A stretch of DNA of 45,177 bases. It comes from Inconstantimicrobium porci (GTDB taxonomy: Bacteria > Bacillota > Clostridia > Clostridiales > Clostridiaceae). The stretch's first letter is position 1, and each line of letters begins with the position of its first letter. The position numbers and the translations under genes are program-made. Below are positions 1 to 7,243 of the stretch, piece after piece. The notes below the pieces were generated by a model. It saw only the letters and a list, made by a program, of their open reading frames with translations, did not search any database and was not told the origin of the DNA. The DNA lies in NCBI RefSeq assembly GCF_009696465.1, contig NZ_VULX01000021.1:1-45177 (forward strand), in the 5' to 3' direction.

Positions 1-126
1 AAATCTTAGACTACCGAACTCCAGAGGAGCTTTTTGAAAAGTACCTCGATGAGATCTATGCAGCTTAAAAATTCAAGGGTTCAAATGGAAAAATAAAATT
101 AGTTCAATTTGTTATTGCAATTTATC
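1..126 (+). mobile_element. 3' end of an IS30-family-like insertion sequence
   Basis: Frame 3 is open from base 3 to the TAA at 66-68 and reads ILDYRTPEELFEKYLDEIYA plus one Ala. This resembles the end of the integrase core of IS30-type transposases, where a 'YRTPEE-F' motif lies close to the C-terminus. The rest of the gene lies left of the window. A T-rich segment at about 99-124 (TTCAATTTGTTATTGCAATT) follows the stop and could be the terminal inverted repeat, but the other end is not visible for comparison. The family call rests on only 21 residues, so it is moderate. Confidence 0.6.
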
Positions 127-217
127 ATCAGAACTTAATCTATCTACACTTCTAGTTAATATATCCAATGCTATCGCTTTAATATCACTCATACCATTAA
201 ATTAATCCCTTTCATAT

Positions 218-718
218 TTATGCTTTTCCTTTTAATACGTTCATAATTCTTTTTCCATCACTAATCATACCATTATAACTTCCACTCTTATATTTCATAG
301 GAATAATAGTCATAAATAACTGTATCAGTGCACTCCATGTAATTCCATTGAATATGCGATTAATGAAACTTCCACTGGTATAATAATACATAAGCAAACC
401 TATACCTGCAAATATAGCGCTAACCAGAGGTCCTCCCAAAGAAATCAATATTCTCTTTAGCTTTTTATTAGATTCTTTTTTAATTTCCCCACAACAGCAT
501 ATTCCATAATACGTTATAAGATTGTGAAAACAAATATTTATTCTCTTCAGCTTTAAACTTCCTATTTTAGCTTCTGATTCTCCAATAACTATATCCACAT
601 TATCATCTGTAAAAAGTAATGCAAATATTGCATGACCTAACTCATGAAAAAGAGTATAGATAGGCATAACTAAAAACATTGTTGCAAAAATGGTAAAATA
701 CTTTAATCTATCAGCCAC
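218..718 (-). CDS. M50-like (site-2-protease type) small membrane metalloprotease
   Basis: This 166-residue protein has a first membrane helix at about residues 8-24 running into FHELGHAIFALLF. That contains the zinc-binding HExxH motif of peptidase family M50. A second hydrophobic segment (about 88-112) follows a GGPL motif, and a third lies at about 122-142. The usual second metal site of M50 enzymes (N-P-D-G in the last helix) is only loosely represented by GMISDGKR near residue 151. It is a minimal protease lacking PDZ or CBS domains. The start is preceded by a GGAGGGGAATG-like site. It stands alone downstream of the IS30 remnant. The substrate is unknown; it could also be a catalytically weak M50 relative. 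Confidence 0.65.
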   Translation of the reverse strand: MADRLKYFTIFATMFLVMPIYTLFHELGHAIFALLFTDDNVDIVIGESEAKIGSLKLKRINICFHNLITYYGICCCGEIKKESNKKLKRILISLGGPLVSAIFAGIGLLMYYYTSGSFINRIFNGITWSALIQLFMTIIPMKYKSGSYNGMISDGKRIMNVLKGKA

Positions 719-1078
719 TTACATTCCCCTCCAGTCTGACAAAAAAATTATAATTTAATTACAAAAGTTAATTCAAAAACTACTTTTCCCCCCTAAACTT
801 TGACAGCAAAACACTTTTCGTTATAACCATATTATGTCATACAGCCCAACAGGAGTCAATAGACATTTTATTGATTTATTACTTTTTTAACGAATTTTCA
901 CGTAAATAGTTAAGTTTTATCCATTTTTATTGACATATTATCAGTATATTTTTGTTTCAATTACTCATCTGTTTTTCTTTTCATAAACTCATTAACAAAG
1001 TCTCTCATCACTGAGAACTGCTTTCTGAGACTTCATAATGTACTCATTAATATCTCATATATACTTAGAGATTAAAAT
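719..1078. other. gene-free interval of about 360 bp
   Basis: This interval is AT-rich and has no convincing gene. On the minus strand a short open stretch at about 965-1033 encodes LRKQFSVMRDFVNEF-like sequence ending in a stop, preceded directly by another in-frame stop. It may be a gene tail, but the family could not be recognised. No repeat copy or RNA structure of note was seen. Confidence 0.4.
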
Positions 1079-1107
1079 GGGCAAGCTAGATTATATCCAG
1101 CCTGCCC
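1079..1107 (-). terminator. Rho-independent terminator of the Rpn remnant
   Basis: An imperfect hairpin, GGGCA-n-TGCCC with inner AGC/GCT pairs, lies 13 bp past the stop of the Rpn fragment. On the minus strand it is followed by a T-rich stretch (CATTTTAATC). Confidence 0.5.
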
Positions 1108-1120
1108 TAATAATTCAATA

Positions 1121-1468
1121 TTACATTTTAATAGCAAGAATCTCTTCTTTAGTCAGTTTAGAGTATCTCATTATTTTATCTATTGGCTCGTTATCCATAA
1201 GCATTTCTCTGGCTATTGCAGTTCTTTCTGCAACTTTTCCTTCCTCTCTACCTTCTGCTCTTCCTTCCGCTCTTCCTTCTGCCTTTCCTTCAGCCATTGC
1301 CTCTTCTATTCTTGTTGCTTCATCATGAAGAGCCATTTCACGAGAAAGATATTCTGCTCTTGCTTTTTTATCATGACACATAGTTTCTAACACATGTACA
1401 GCTTTATCTATTTTAGGATTTACACTAGCCATCTCCTCTAAGACCTCCTTTGAATCTGCTTTTTTGAA
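1121..1468 (-). pseudogene. C-terminal fragment of an Rpn-family PD-(D/E)XK nuclease
   Basis: Reading back from the stop, the frame is open through the ATG at 1432 and on to a TAG at 1469-1471, giving FKKADSKEVLEEMASVNP and onward. This matches the tail of recombination-promoting nucleases (Rpn/PD-(D/E)XK transposase family). It includes the 'AREYLSREMALHDEATRIEEA'-type helix and the characteristic Gly/Glu-rich repeat (AEGRAEGRAEGREEG). The catalytic N-terminal domain is missing. The break coincides exactly with the right-end hairpin of the IS200/IS605 element. The expected upstream half of the gene was not found beyond the other end of that element, so the insertion was probably accompanied or preceded by a deletion. 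Confidence 0.75.
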
Positions 1469-1471
1469 CTA

Positions 1472-1492
1472 CCTCGCCCACAAGGAGCGAGG
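1472..1492 (-). repeat. Right-end hairpin of the IS200/IS605 element
   Basis: CCTCGC at 1472-1477 pairs with GCGAGG at 1487-1492 around a 9-nt loop. On the minus strand the hairpin is followed by GTAGTTCAA, the type of sequence that ends many IS605-like right ends. The Rpn frame resumes immediately afterwards. Confidence 0.7.
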
Positions 1493-1620
1493 ATTCTTTT
1501 AACGAAGTTTGATATTTAAGTTTCCACTTGATTAACAAGCAACCCTTATTCGTTGTGGGTGAGTCCAATTACCCTTATCCCTCATAGTATTTACTAAGTC
1601 GGGAATACATTTTTCAGCTT
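1472..1620 (-). ncRNA. Putative omega RNA (reRNA) of TnpB
   Basis: Established knowledge: TnpB proteins of IS200/IS605 elements use a guide RNA derived from the 3' end of tnpB and the right end, with the guide being the flanking host sequence. Here that RNA would run on the minus strand through the tnpB tail and the right-end hairpin and into the Rpn remnant beyond base 1471. The left boundary of the scaffold is a guess; only the hairpin is seen directly. Confidence 0.4.
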
Positions 1621-2773
1621 TTCTTAGTATATTTAAGCTACCATTAATATCTGCATTTACTATTCCATAGGTACTTTGAAAAAGTCCTCTTGCTATTCTT
1701 CTACTTTTATCATAATACTTCTTTGTTATCGGTTCTAAGTCTATAGCACTGCAACCACTTGTATAACTTTCTTCTTGCAATTTGATACTTATGCCATGTA
1801 GTTTAGCTTTATAAGTTATTAACTCAACTAATCGTTGTATCGGTATCTGAACAAAAGATTTATTAAAATTCATATTTTGCTTTACACCTTTTAGTTTACC
1901 TATAACTATTCTACTTACATTATTTTCAATAGCTTTATCAATTATATTCTTACTTACTTTATGAAGATAATCATTAATATAGTTATTTCTATATCTTCTA
2001 AGTTTATTGATTTCTTTAGTATTCTTAAATTTATCTGAACCGACTTTCTTCATTTCTATGCTTTGTAAATAAGATATTCTCTTATTTATATACGAATTTA
2101 CTGATTTTAATTTTTTACCACAGTAAATATACTGATTAATTCCATCTTTAAAGGTTATAGTAGCTAAATTGTCCAAACCGATATCAATACTCATAACATT
2201 ATTTGAAGTAGTTTCTACTTCATTTTTATTATAGATTATAATTAAATACCATACCTTTTGAATTTTATCATAATTAAATCTTGCTTGTTGTAATTCATAC
2301 CAATTTATAATGTTTTGAAGTTTTTTAGAAACTTCAAAATTAAGACTTTCCACATTAAATAATGATTTTATAGCTTTGGATAATGATAATTTTAATATTC
2401 CATCACTATATCTTATAGCAAGATTTGTAAAAATAATTTCGTTTTTATTCTTATCAGTATTTTTAAATTTTGGTGGTCTTGGTAGACCTTTATATTTACT
2501 TGGATTTACTCCAAAATCTTTAATACTTGCAAAGTAAGATTTCCAATTTTGTTCTAACACCTTAAACATTTGTTGTCTTGTATGACTATGCAAAAAATCA
2601 CAATGCCAGTTAGACTTATATTGTTTTTCAATATCATAATAATTTTTAAAACCATTTTCTCTTAAATCATAGTTAATAATATTATATAACTTAGTTGTAT
2701 GATAACTTAATTCTTCTATTATTTCTAATTGTTTAGAATTAATTTGTGGTTTAAATTTAAAGCATAATTTCAT
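1532..2773 (-). CDS. tnpB: RNA-guided endonuclease TnpB
   Basis: The protein has 413 residues, a usual TnpB length. The N-terminal helix-turn-helix/wedge region leads into a split RuvC fold. The first catalytic Asp is D197 in SIDIGLDNLAT, and the last is D375 in NADINGSLNI. The strand that normally carries the RuvC-II Glu reads RIVIGKLKGVKQN (Gly292 in its place). A pair of Glu residues occurs instead in QEESYTSGC (E334/E335). This is the pattern of a large TnpB clade whose second acidic residue is thought to have moved. The zinc ribbon is degenerate: Cys341 is the only Cys of the usual CxxC...CxxC. The start is preceded by AGGAGG. Known TnpB proteins promote retention of the element by cutting donor sites; that role is inferred here. 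Confidence 0.9.
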   Translation of the reverse strand: MKLCFKFKPQINSKQLEIIEELSYHTTKLYNIINYDLRENGFKNYYDIEKQYKSNWHCDFLHSHTRQQMFKVLEQNWKSYFASIKDFGVNPSKYKGLPRPPKFKNTDKNKNEIIFTNLAIRYSDGILKLSLSKAIKSLFNVESLNFEVSKKLQNIINWYELQQARFNYDKIQKVWYLIIIYNKNEVETTSNNVMSIDIGLDNLATITFKDGINQYIYCGKKLKSVNSYINKRISYLQSIEMKKVGSDKFKNTKEINKLRRYRNNYINDYLHKVSKNIIDKAIENNVSRIVIGKLKGVKQNMNFNKSFVQIPIQRLVELITYKAKLHGISIKLQEESYTSGCSAIDLEPITKKYYDKSRRIARGLFQSTYGIVNADINGSLNILRKAEKCIPDLVNTMRDKGNWTHPQRIRVAC

Positions 2774-2788
2774 TTTCTCACCTCCTTT

Positions 2789-2851
2789 ACATAGTTATCT
2801 ATGTATCTATTATATTCTTACATTGTTATGTTGTCAACTATGTGATATAAT
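2789..2851. promoter_or_regulatory. Divergent promoter/operator between tnpB and rhh-tnpA
   Basis: TTGTTA at 2823-2828 and TATAAT at 2846-2851 are separated by 17 bp and point to the rhh-tnpA side. A perfect 6-4-6 palindrome, ACATAG-TTAT-CTATGT (2789-2804), lies between this promoter and the tnpB start. A further CTATGT overlaps the spacer of the plus-strand promoter. Binding of these sites by the adjacent ribbon-helix-helix protein would silence both transposon genes; that link is an inference. Confidence 0.5.
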
Positions 2852-2882
2852 ATATCTAAAATTTAAATCAGAGGTGAGAGTT

Positions 2883-3029
2883 ATGGCTAGGAAAAATGTT
2901 AATACAACTATTGATGAAGATTTATATTTAGAAATTAGAATGTTAGCTTTAAAACTAAAAATTAATGCAAATGACTTAATAGAAGAAGGAATGAGATTAG
3001 TACTTGAAAGAGAAAAAGAGAAAAATTAG
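2883..3029 (+). CDS. Small ribbon-helix-helix protein inside the IS element
   Basis: This 48-residue protein starts at the ATG at 2883, preceded by AGAGGTGAG. An N-terminal basic strand (ARKNVNTTIDEDLYLEI) is followed by two helices (RMLALKLKINANDLIEEGMR). That is the layout of MetJ/Arc-type ribbon-helix-helix DNA-binding proteins, which bind palindromes as dimers. Its end overlaps the tnpA start by 26 bp in another frame, suggesting coupled translation. Most IS605 elements do not carry such a gene. Its position suggests an element-encoded repressor of transposition. The fold assignment is by sequence pattern only. Confidence 0.65.
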   Translation: MARKNVNTTIDEDLYLEIRMLALKLKINANDLIEEGMRLVLEREKEKN

Positions 3030-3408
3030 TCATTTTGTATATAATATTAATTATCATATTGTTTTTTGTCCTAAGTATAGGCACTCTATATTTGAAAATG
3101 AGTTAGAAAGTGAACTATCAAGAATTTTTAAGGATATAGCCTATAATTATGGATTTGAAGTATTGGAGCATGAAATAATGCCTGACCATATTCACTTATT
3201 TGTATCAGTCCCTCCAACTATTGCACCTACTGAAATTGTAAAAATACTAAAAAGCATTAGTGCTAATAGAATCTTTAAAACTTTTCCAAATTTAAAGAAA
3301 AGTAAGTTTTGGGGTAGTGGATTATGGAGTAAAGGATATTATGTTGGCACTGCTGGAGCAGTAAGTTCTGAAATTATTGTAAAATATATTCAAAACCAAA
3401 AAAGTTAA
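3004..3408 (+). CDS. tnpA: Y1-type transposase TnpA (IS200-like)
   Basis: The protein has 134 residues with a TTG start at 3004 that overlaps the upstream RHH gene. The HUH motif is PDHIHLFV (H62 and H64). The nucleophile is expected to be Y128 in IIVKYIQNQ. Both are the defining residues of single-strand Y1 transposases, which excise and insert the top strand at hairpin-marked ends. The NINYHIVFCPKYR start is typical of the family. The stop codon lies inside the left-end palindrome, so the gene runs to the very edge of the element. No truncation was seen. Confidence 0.92.
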   Translation: MKEKKRKISHFVYNINYHIVFCPKYRHSIFENELESELSRIFKDIAYNYGFEVLEHEIMPDHIHLFVSVPPTIAPTEIVKILKSISANRIFKTFPNLKKSKFWGSGLWSKGYYVGTAGAVSSEIIVKYIQNQKS

Positions 3409-3438
3409 GGGAGTTAGGTATCGAACCTACTCCCTTAA
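3405..3438 (+). repeat. Left-end hairpin of the IS200/IS605 element, also a possible tnpA terminator
   Basis: TTAAGGGAG (3405-3413) pairs with CTCCCTTAA (3430-3438), and TAGG (3415-3418) with CCTA (3426-3429). One T is bulged and the loop has 7 nt. The location directly after tnpA fits the left-end hairpin of a divergent IS605-type element. Confidence 0.75.
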
Positions 3439-3485
3439 AATGCTTACATCCACAGGCACAAGGCACAGTGGTTTTACGCATTAAT

Positions 3486-3620
3486 CTATAAACACTTGCC
3501 ACTTAAATCAATAAATTTTAACTTACCATAATCAAAATCATTCTCCTTAATAGCAGCAATTCTTCCATCTTCATCTGGTATAGGGAATGAAGGAATCCCC
3601 TGCCATGATAATTTAGCCAT
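3486..3620 (-). pseudogene. Short ORF, probable fragment of an unrecognised gene
   Basis: This 44-residue frame begins MAKLSWQGIPSFPIPDEDGR and ends in DLSGKCL. The composition and the IPDEDGRIAAIKENDFDYG stretch look like real coding sequence, but there is no good ribosome site and the frame opens only 30 bp earlier. It sits between the IS left end and the membrane gene at 3646. It may be the C-terminus of a gene whose front was lost. The family is not recognised. Confidence 0.35.
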
Positions 3621-3645
3621 TTCATTAATCTTATTAAAGTAAAGA

Positions 3646-4353
3646 CTAATTTAGATTTTCTATAATATAAATCTTTTTATATTCATCATTTGTTATAAGA
3701 TATATATCAGAATTACCATCTTTATTCTGATGATAATATTTATAATTGCCATTTAAATCTGGATACTTATCATAATCTACATGTAAACTATCAAGTATTG
3801 TAATTACAGGTACTGCTATTTCTTTAACATCGTTGCCATCTGTCCATTTTACAGCCTTCTTTATCTCATCTGAATTCTCATATTCAAATATAGAAAACCT
3901 TAGACCATTACCCATAACAGACGAAGTATCTTCTTTATAATAAGTTTCCTTATAATGATTAGGTAAGTGCATATCCCAGTTAATATTAATAACATGATAA
4001 GGCTTGTTATCTTCATTAATCAGAAAATATAAAGAACCCCATAAAACAATAGACACTGCAGTCATTATCATAAAAATTCTGCTAATACAATTTTTCTTCT
4101 GAAGATAAGATTTGACTACATCTATAATTAATAAAATAATTGAAACTGCAGCTGTAATTATTGCTGCAAATGTACAAAAAGACCTCACATTAAAAAGCAG
4201 CATATCCTTCTTTGAAAGGATTTTTTCAACAATCAACTGTACAAGACCCACACAAATAACTGAAATAGGAATCAAACTTATAAATAATCTTTTTTTACTT
4301 AACTTCAAAATGAAATCTCCTATCTTATCTCTATTCTGCAATTTTTTCTGCAA
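3646..4353 (-). CDS. Membrane protein of unknown function, three N-terminal helices
   Basis: The protein has up to 235 residues. Hydrophobic helices lie at about 22-44, 55-80 and 92-112, followed by a roughly 120-residue polar domain (PYHVININWDMHLPN and onward) probably outside the membrane. The ATG at 4353 overlaps the end of the HD gene by 23 bp. A TTG at 4308 (KLSKKRLF start), preceded by TAGGAGAT, is an equally good start and would avoid most of the overlap. It is translationally coupled to the HD hydrolase. The family is not recognised. Confidence 0.6.
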   Translation of the reverse strand: MQKKLQNRDKIGDFILKLSKKRLFISLIPISVICVGLVQLIVEKILSKKDMLLFNVRSFCTFAAIITAAVSIILLIIDVVKSYLQKKNCISRIFMIMTAVSIVLWGSLYFLINEDNKPYHVININWDMHLPNHYKETYYKEDTSSVMGNGLRFSIFEYENSDEIKKAVKWTDGNDVKEIAVPVITILDSLHVDYDKYPDLNGNYKYYHQNKDGNSDIYLITNDEYKKIYIIENLN

Positions 4354-5107
4354 TAAACTTATTCATGATTTCTCTAAGCTTTGCAAACTGCTTTTGAGTA
4401 TTACTATTTCTGCTTTCAAAACTTAATAATTTATCTAAACAGCCCTGTTCTTTAACAATTTCAAAGCTTTTCTTATAATTAAGTCCAAAAGTAAGGGCAG
4501 TATGTCCAACTAACGTATCCACTGCAGTCTTTCTCAGACTCTTTAAAACTGTTTCCTTCCTAAAATAACTTTCCATAACCTCTTTAGTAACTTGAGAAGT
4601 ATAAAGATCATTAAGTGTCATAGGATAAATCTTATCAAGAGGAACAACTACATGAACTTTTAAAATATCAATTTTGTCTGCATCTCTTAAAATATTGCTG
4701 AAAGTTCTTGTCCTTTCTGTGATGTCCTGTGGTATAACAAACATATTATGATATGAAATCGCATCTCTTATTAACTCATCACACTCTTTATCATCAACAA
4801 ACTGTTTTATCATTCCTTCATTAAATAATATGTTAACACCAAACTTAGCATGATCAACAGACTTTGAATCATCAAAAGTTCCATACTGCTTTTCCTGCTC
4901 AAATCTTCCTATATCATGAAGCATGCCCATAAGCCATGCAAGATCAATGTCTTCACTGCTGAAATTAAGACTCTTTGCAATTCTTTCAGAAATCTCTGCA
5001 ACTCTATAAGTATGATATATCTTAAGTTTTATCTTTTCGTCATTGGCATTGTAATTAGAAACATATTCATCAAATACGCATCTTACTCTTTTTCTATCAA
5101 TTTTCAT
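4331..5107 (-). CDS. HD-domain phosphohydrolase
   Basis: The start chosen is the ATG at 5107 (MKIDRKRVRCVFDEYVSNYN), placed behind GGAGG/GGGAGG sequences. The frame also allows an ATG at 5143 with no ribosome site. The HD metal-binding set is complete: His in KIYHTYRV, the HD pair in GMLHDIGRFEQ, His in ISYHNMF and Asp in LRDADKIDIL. Such stand-alone HD proteins hydrolyse phosphate esters, often nucleotides, but the substrate cannot be read from the sequence. The C-terminal helical half (KSLRKTAVDTLVGH and onward) is typical of this clostridial group. It forms an operon with the downstream membrane gene. Confidence 0.8.
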   Translation of the reverse strand: MKIDRKRVRCVFDEYVSNYNANDEKIKLKIYHTYRVAEISERIAKSLNFSSEDIDLAWLMGMLHDIGRFEQEKQYGTFDDSKSVDHAKFGVNILFNEGMIKQFVDDKECDELIRDAISYHNMFVIPQDITERTRTFSNILRDADKIDILKVHVVVPLDKIYPMTLNDLYTSQVTKEVMESYFRKETVLKSLRKTAVDTLVGHTALTFGLNYKKSFEIVKEQGCLDKLLSFESRNSNTQKQFAKLREIMNKFIAEKIAE

Positions 5108-5212
5108 TGCCTCCCTAACCTCCATCAGATTTTTCCATATCATTATTGTAACATGAGTTTATGGCAGTTTCCTGACAATTATATTAATTTTATAAGTAAT
5201 AATTATAGTGTT

Positions 5213-5512
5213 TTAATTATAATATTTAAACTCATATCCATCTTCTGGTTCACCGATCTCGTATCCCAAAGCCTTTGTTAGTTTTTCTTTTAAAAGCTTG
5301 TACCAGTCTTGCCAGATATCATCCGGCATTGTTCCTGCAATCTGTATTCCACTTGGCTCACAGGATGCCCATAAATCTATATTTTCTCCAGTCCACTGAG
5401 GACCATTTTCGTATCCTTTCCAATAAGGCATTTCTTCATATACTTTACCGATTTTATCCCACACTTCATCAGGTGCTGACCAATGAATGTTTAAATTTAT
5501 ATCATGTTCCAT
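5213..5512 (-). CDS. Small acidic protein of unknown function
   Basis: The protein has 99 residues, is rich in Trp (7) and acidic residues, and has no signal peptide or membrane helix. NIHWSAPDEVWDKIGKVYEEM looks like a compact alpha/beta domain. The AEG-like spacer before the ATG contains GGGGGAAAA, a plausible ribosome site. It seems intact and freestanding, with about 70 bp between it and the HD gene downstream. No function is proposed. Confidence 0.55.
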   Translation of the reverse strand: MEHDINLNIHWSAPDEVWDKIGKVYEEMPYWKGYENGPQWTGENIDLWASCEPSGIQIAGTMPDDIWQDWYKLLKEKLTKALGYEIGEPEDGYEFKYYN

Positions 5513-5625
5513 TATTCTATGTTTTCCCCCATTACAAAACCTCTTACTTTATTTCATATTAAACATAATAATCCTAATATAATCAAAAAGTAAAGCATAT
5601 TACTCCTATAATTTCTACAAAAAAT

Positions 5626-5649
5626 AAGACAGGCATTAAAACCTGTCTT
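5626..5649. terminator. Hairpin terminator
   Basis: AAGACAGG (5626-5633) pairs with CCTGTCTT (5642-5649), preceded by an A-rich run that is a U-tract on the minus strand. It could serve a minus-strand transcript. Part of its sequence (AATAAGACAGGC) recurs at 5933-5945. Confidence 0.5.
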
Positions 5650-5659
5650 CATCAAAAGA

Positions 5660-5893
5660 ATGTACGATGTTCTCAATGATGGAGGTTATTTATTATTATC
5701 AGTTTATGATGGTAATGGCAAAAACAATAAGAAGAGTTTTGGCAATATAGATGGTGAGGATTATTATAGGAACTTTATTGAACATTCAAAAATGGAACTT
5801 TTAAATGAAGCAAGAAATTTATTTGACTATACCTTAGAAATAAATCCAGATGCTAACAGCAAGTGGAAAAATTATATCTTTAAGAAATGCTAA
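5660..5893 (+). pseudogene. C-terminal fragment of a class I SAM-dependent methyltransferase
   Basis: The 77-residue frame starts MYDVLNDGGYLLLSVYDGNG. This matches the strand after motif III of Rossmann methyltransferases ('-L-pGG-lll'). The SAM-binding N-terminal half is absent, and upstream sequence up to the hairpin at 5649 has no open frame for it. The tail (DYTLEINPDANSKWKNYIFKKC) looks natural. There is no ribosome site. It is followed within 3 bp by a fragment of the dispersed structured repeat. Confidence 0.5.
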
Positions 5894-5895
5894 AA

Positions 5896-5927
5896 GGTGT
5901 AAAAGACATATTCCAAAGCCGCGACCG
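5896..5927 (+). repeat. Dispersed structured repeat, partial copy 1
   Basis: AAAAGACATATTCCAAAGCC matches the left arm and start of the core of the repeat described at 18624. The right half is missing, and the sequence runs straight into the Rpn tail terminator. Confidence 0.6.
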
Positions 5928-5929
5928 TA

Positions 5930-5958
5930 AAAAATAAGACAGGCTTTAATGCCCACCT
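5930..5958 (-). terminator. Weak terminator after the Rpn tail
   Basis: On the minus strand GGGC-ATTAAA-GCC is followed by TGTCTTATTTTTTAC, a short hairpin plus U-tract just past the stop at 5965. Confidence 0.4.
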
Positions 5959-5964
5959 TATATC

Positions 5965-6567
5965 TTATATCTTTTTCCTTCTTAACTTTCTAATTTCATC
6001 TATACTTAATCCAGTTTTTAAAGCAATCGTTTCATCATCTAAAATATCTAAAAGATTCATAGCAATTTCTTTCTTCTCTTCGCGTTTTCCTTTCTCTATT
6101 CCCTTTTCCATTCCACGTTTTTCAGCAGAACTTATCATATTAGCTCTTTCATGAAGAGATCTTTCTCTTTCCCAATAGATTTTCATTGCATTTTCATCAC
6201 TACTCAAATATTCTATCTTCTGCTCTGCCTTTTTTATAGCTGAATCCATACTAATCAACTCCCCTAGCGTTGTCTCTGGTATATCTTCAATGTGATTTAT
6301 TGAGCCATAAATCCAGTTTTCAAAGATTTCGAATTCATCAAAACATATTTTTCTTGTACCATCATCACAGAAATCATAATTATATCCTTTTTAAATAAGT
6401 TCATCAATAAATTCAGATGACGCACCTAAATCTATATCTTTTGTGTTATCCTTTATCCCATATAGCACCAGTGCTGCTCCTGTCAGCACCCAGTACTCTT
6501 TGCCATCAAACAAAGGACAAGTAAGTTTTTGAGCTATATCTCCTTTATTGAACATCGCTAGTACCAT
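5965..6567 (-). pseudogene. Chimeric remnant: nucleotidyltransferase front joined to an Rpn nuclease tail
   Basis: From the ATG at 6567 the frame reads MVLAMFNKGDIAQKLTCPLF, then WVLTGAALVLYGIKDNTKDI and DLG. These are the GxA and DxD features of AbiEii/MNT-like nucleotidyltransferases. A TAA at 6391-6393 interrupts it, and the same frame then resumes (KGYNYDFCDDGTRKICFDEF and INHIEDIP), still nucleotidyltransferase-like. Around 6258 it changes, without a shift, into an Rpn tail: ISMDSAIKKAEQKIEYLSSD, the LHERANMI helix, then the Gly/Lys-rich EKGIEKGKREEK repeat. The joint and the stop codon mark it as dead or expressed only in part. The Rpn portion from M6258 still has an ATG. Confidence 0.65.
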
Positions 6568-6652
6568 CCTGCATCATACTAGTAAATACATCACTGTCAA
6601 CTTCAGTAATATTCCAATCGATCTGTCCATGTCGTACAAAATATATCTTCAT
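6545..6652 (-). pseudogene. N-terminal stub of a histidine phosphatase (phosphoglycerate mutase-like)
   Basis: The ATG at 6652 opens MKIYFVRHGQIDWN. This is the classical first strand and RHG catalytic motif of the histidine phosphatase superfamily. After 35 residues the frame hits TAA inside the start of the nucleotidyltransferase remnant. Nothing downstream continues the phosphatase fold, so only the first strand survives. It is another sign of a joined breakpoint here. Confidence 0.55.
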
Positions 6653-6681
6653 GAGTATAACGCAGCCTTTCCCTAAATATT

Positions 6682-7209
6682 TTAACTGTAAAATATAGTT
6701 TTGCAGTCTCTGTTAAGTGTTTTAGATTTTATTGTGATAAGCAACTCTTCAACTGTAGACGCTGAAGCTGTTACACATAGAATACATCCAGTAACTATAA
6801 ATCCAAAAAACAAAAACAGAACTGGTGAGATAAAAAGCATTAGTCCTGTTAATTTATTTGTATAAGTATGTAGTGAAGAAAAAGCATGAAACTTCTTATA
6901 TCCTATAATATAAGATACGCTTCTTAATACTACAATGAACATAATCCATATTATCATCCATAAAGGAATTGTTAGTATGGGAATAATCTTCACTGCAAGC
7001 GATGCTCCAAAAACGATGTCTGCAATGCTGTCCAGTCTTGCTCCTCTTTCACTTTGCATATGCATCTTTCTTGCTATAAAACCATCAAGAATATCGCTTA
7101 ATCCACAAAGTGCATATAGTATAAAAAATTCAGCCGACAATGGTTTAGGAATCAACATCAAAACTGCACATATTATTCGAATAATAGTTATAAAATCAGC
7201 AAAATTCAT
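6682..7209 (-). CDS. CDP-alcohol phosphatidyltransferase family membrane enzyme
   Basis: The protein has 175 residues with about five membrane helices. The family signature is present in full: SDILDGFIARKM, followed by ERGARLDSIAD, i.e. D-G-x2-A-R-x8-G-x3-D-x3-D. These residues bind the metal and the CDP moiety. The enzymes transfer a phosphatidyl group from CDP-diacylglycerol to an alcohol such as glycerol 3-phosphate. The acceptor cannot be told from sequence, and a housekeeping PgsA would normally sit elsewhere. The end (LNRDCKTIFYS) is slightly ragged. It lies 34 bp downstream of the nucleoside phosphorylase gene and probably shares its transcript. Confidence 0.8.
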   Translation of the reverse strand: MNFADFITIIRIICAVLMLIPKPLSAEFFILYALCGLSDILDGFIARKMHMQSERGARLDSIADIVFGASLAVKIIPILTIPLWMIIWIMFIVVLRSVSYIIGYKKFHAFSSLHTYTNKLTGLMLFISPVLFLFFGFIVTGCILCVTASASTVEELLITIKSKTLNRDCKTIFYS

Positions 7210-7243
7210 ATTAATTCTTCCTTCATATTATATTATGTCTATT

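Larger units (their letters stand above)
1469..3438. mobile_element. IS200/IS605-family insertion sequence (divergent tnpA/tnpB plus RHH gene)
   Basis: The element is about 1.97 kb and carries tnpB (minus) and an rhh-tnpA pair (plus), transcribed from a shared central region. It is bounded by subterminal palindromes rather than by inverted repeats: 1472-1492 next to the tnpB end and 3405-3438 next to the tnpA end. That is the hallmark of elements moved as single strands by Y1 transposases. In element orientation the tnpA side (3438) is the left end and the tnpB side (1469) is the right end. All three reading frames are intact, so it may still be active. The exact cleavage positions cannot be fixed without an empty site. 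Confidence 0.85.

Noticed and set aside
1038-1328. Plus-strand frame with Ser-Ala-Phe-Pro repeats
   Set aside because: It is the complement of the Gly/Glu-rich repeat of the Rpn tail; no ribosome site.
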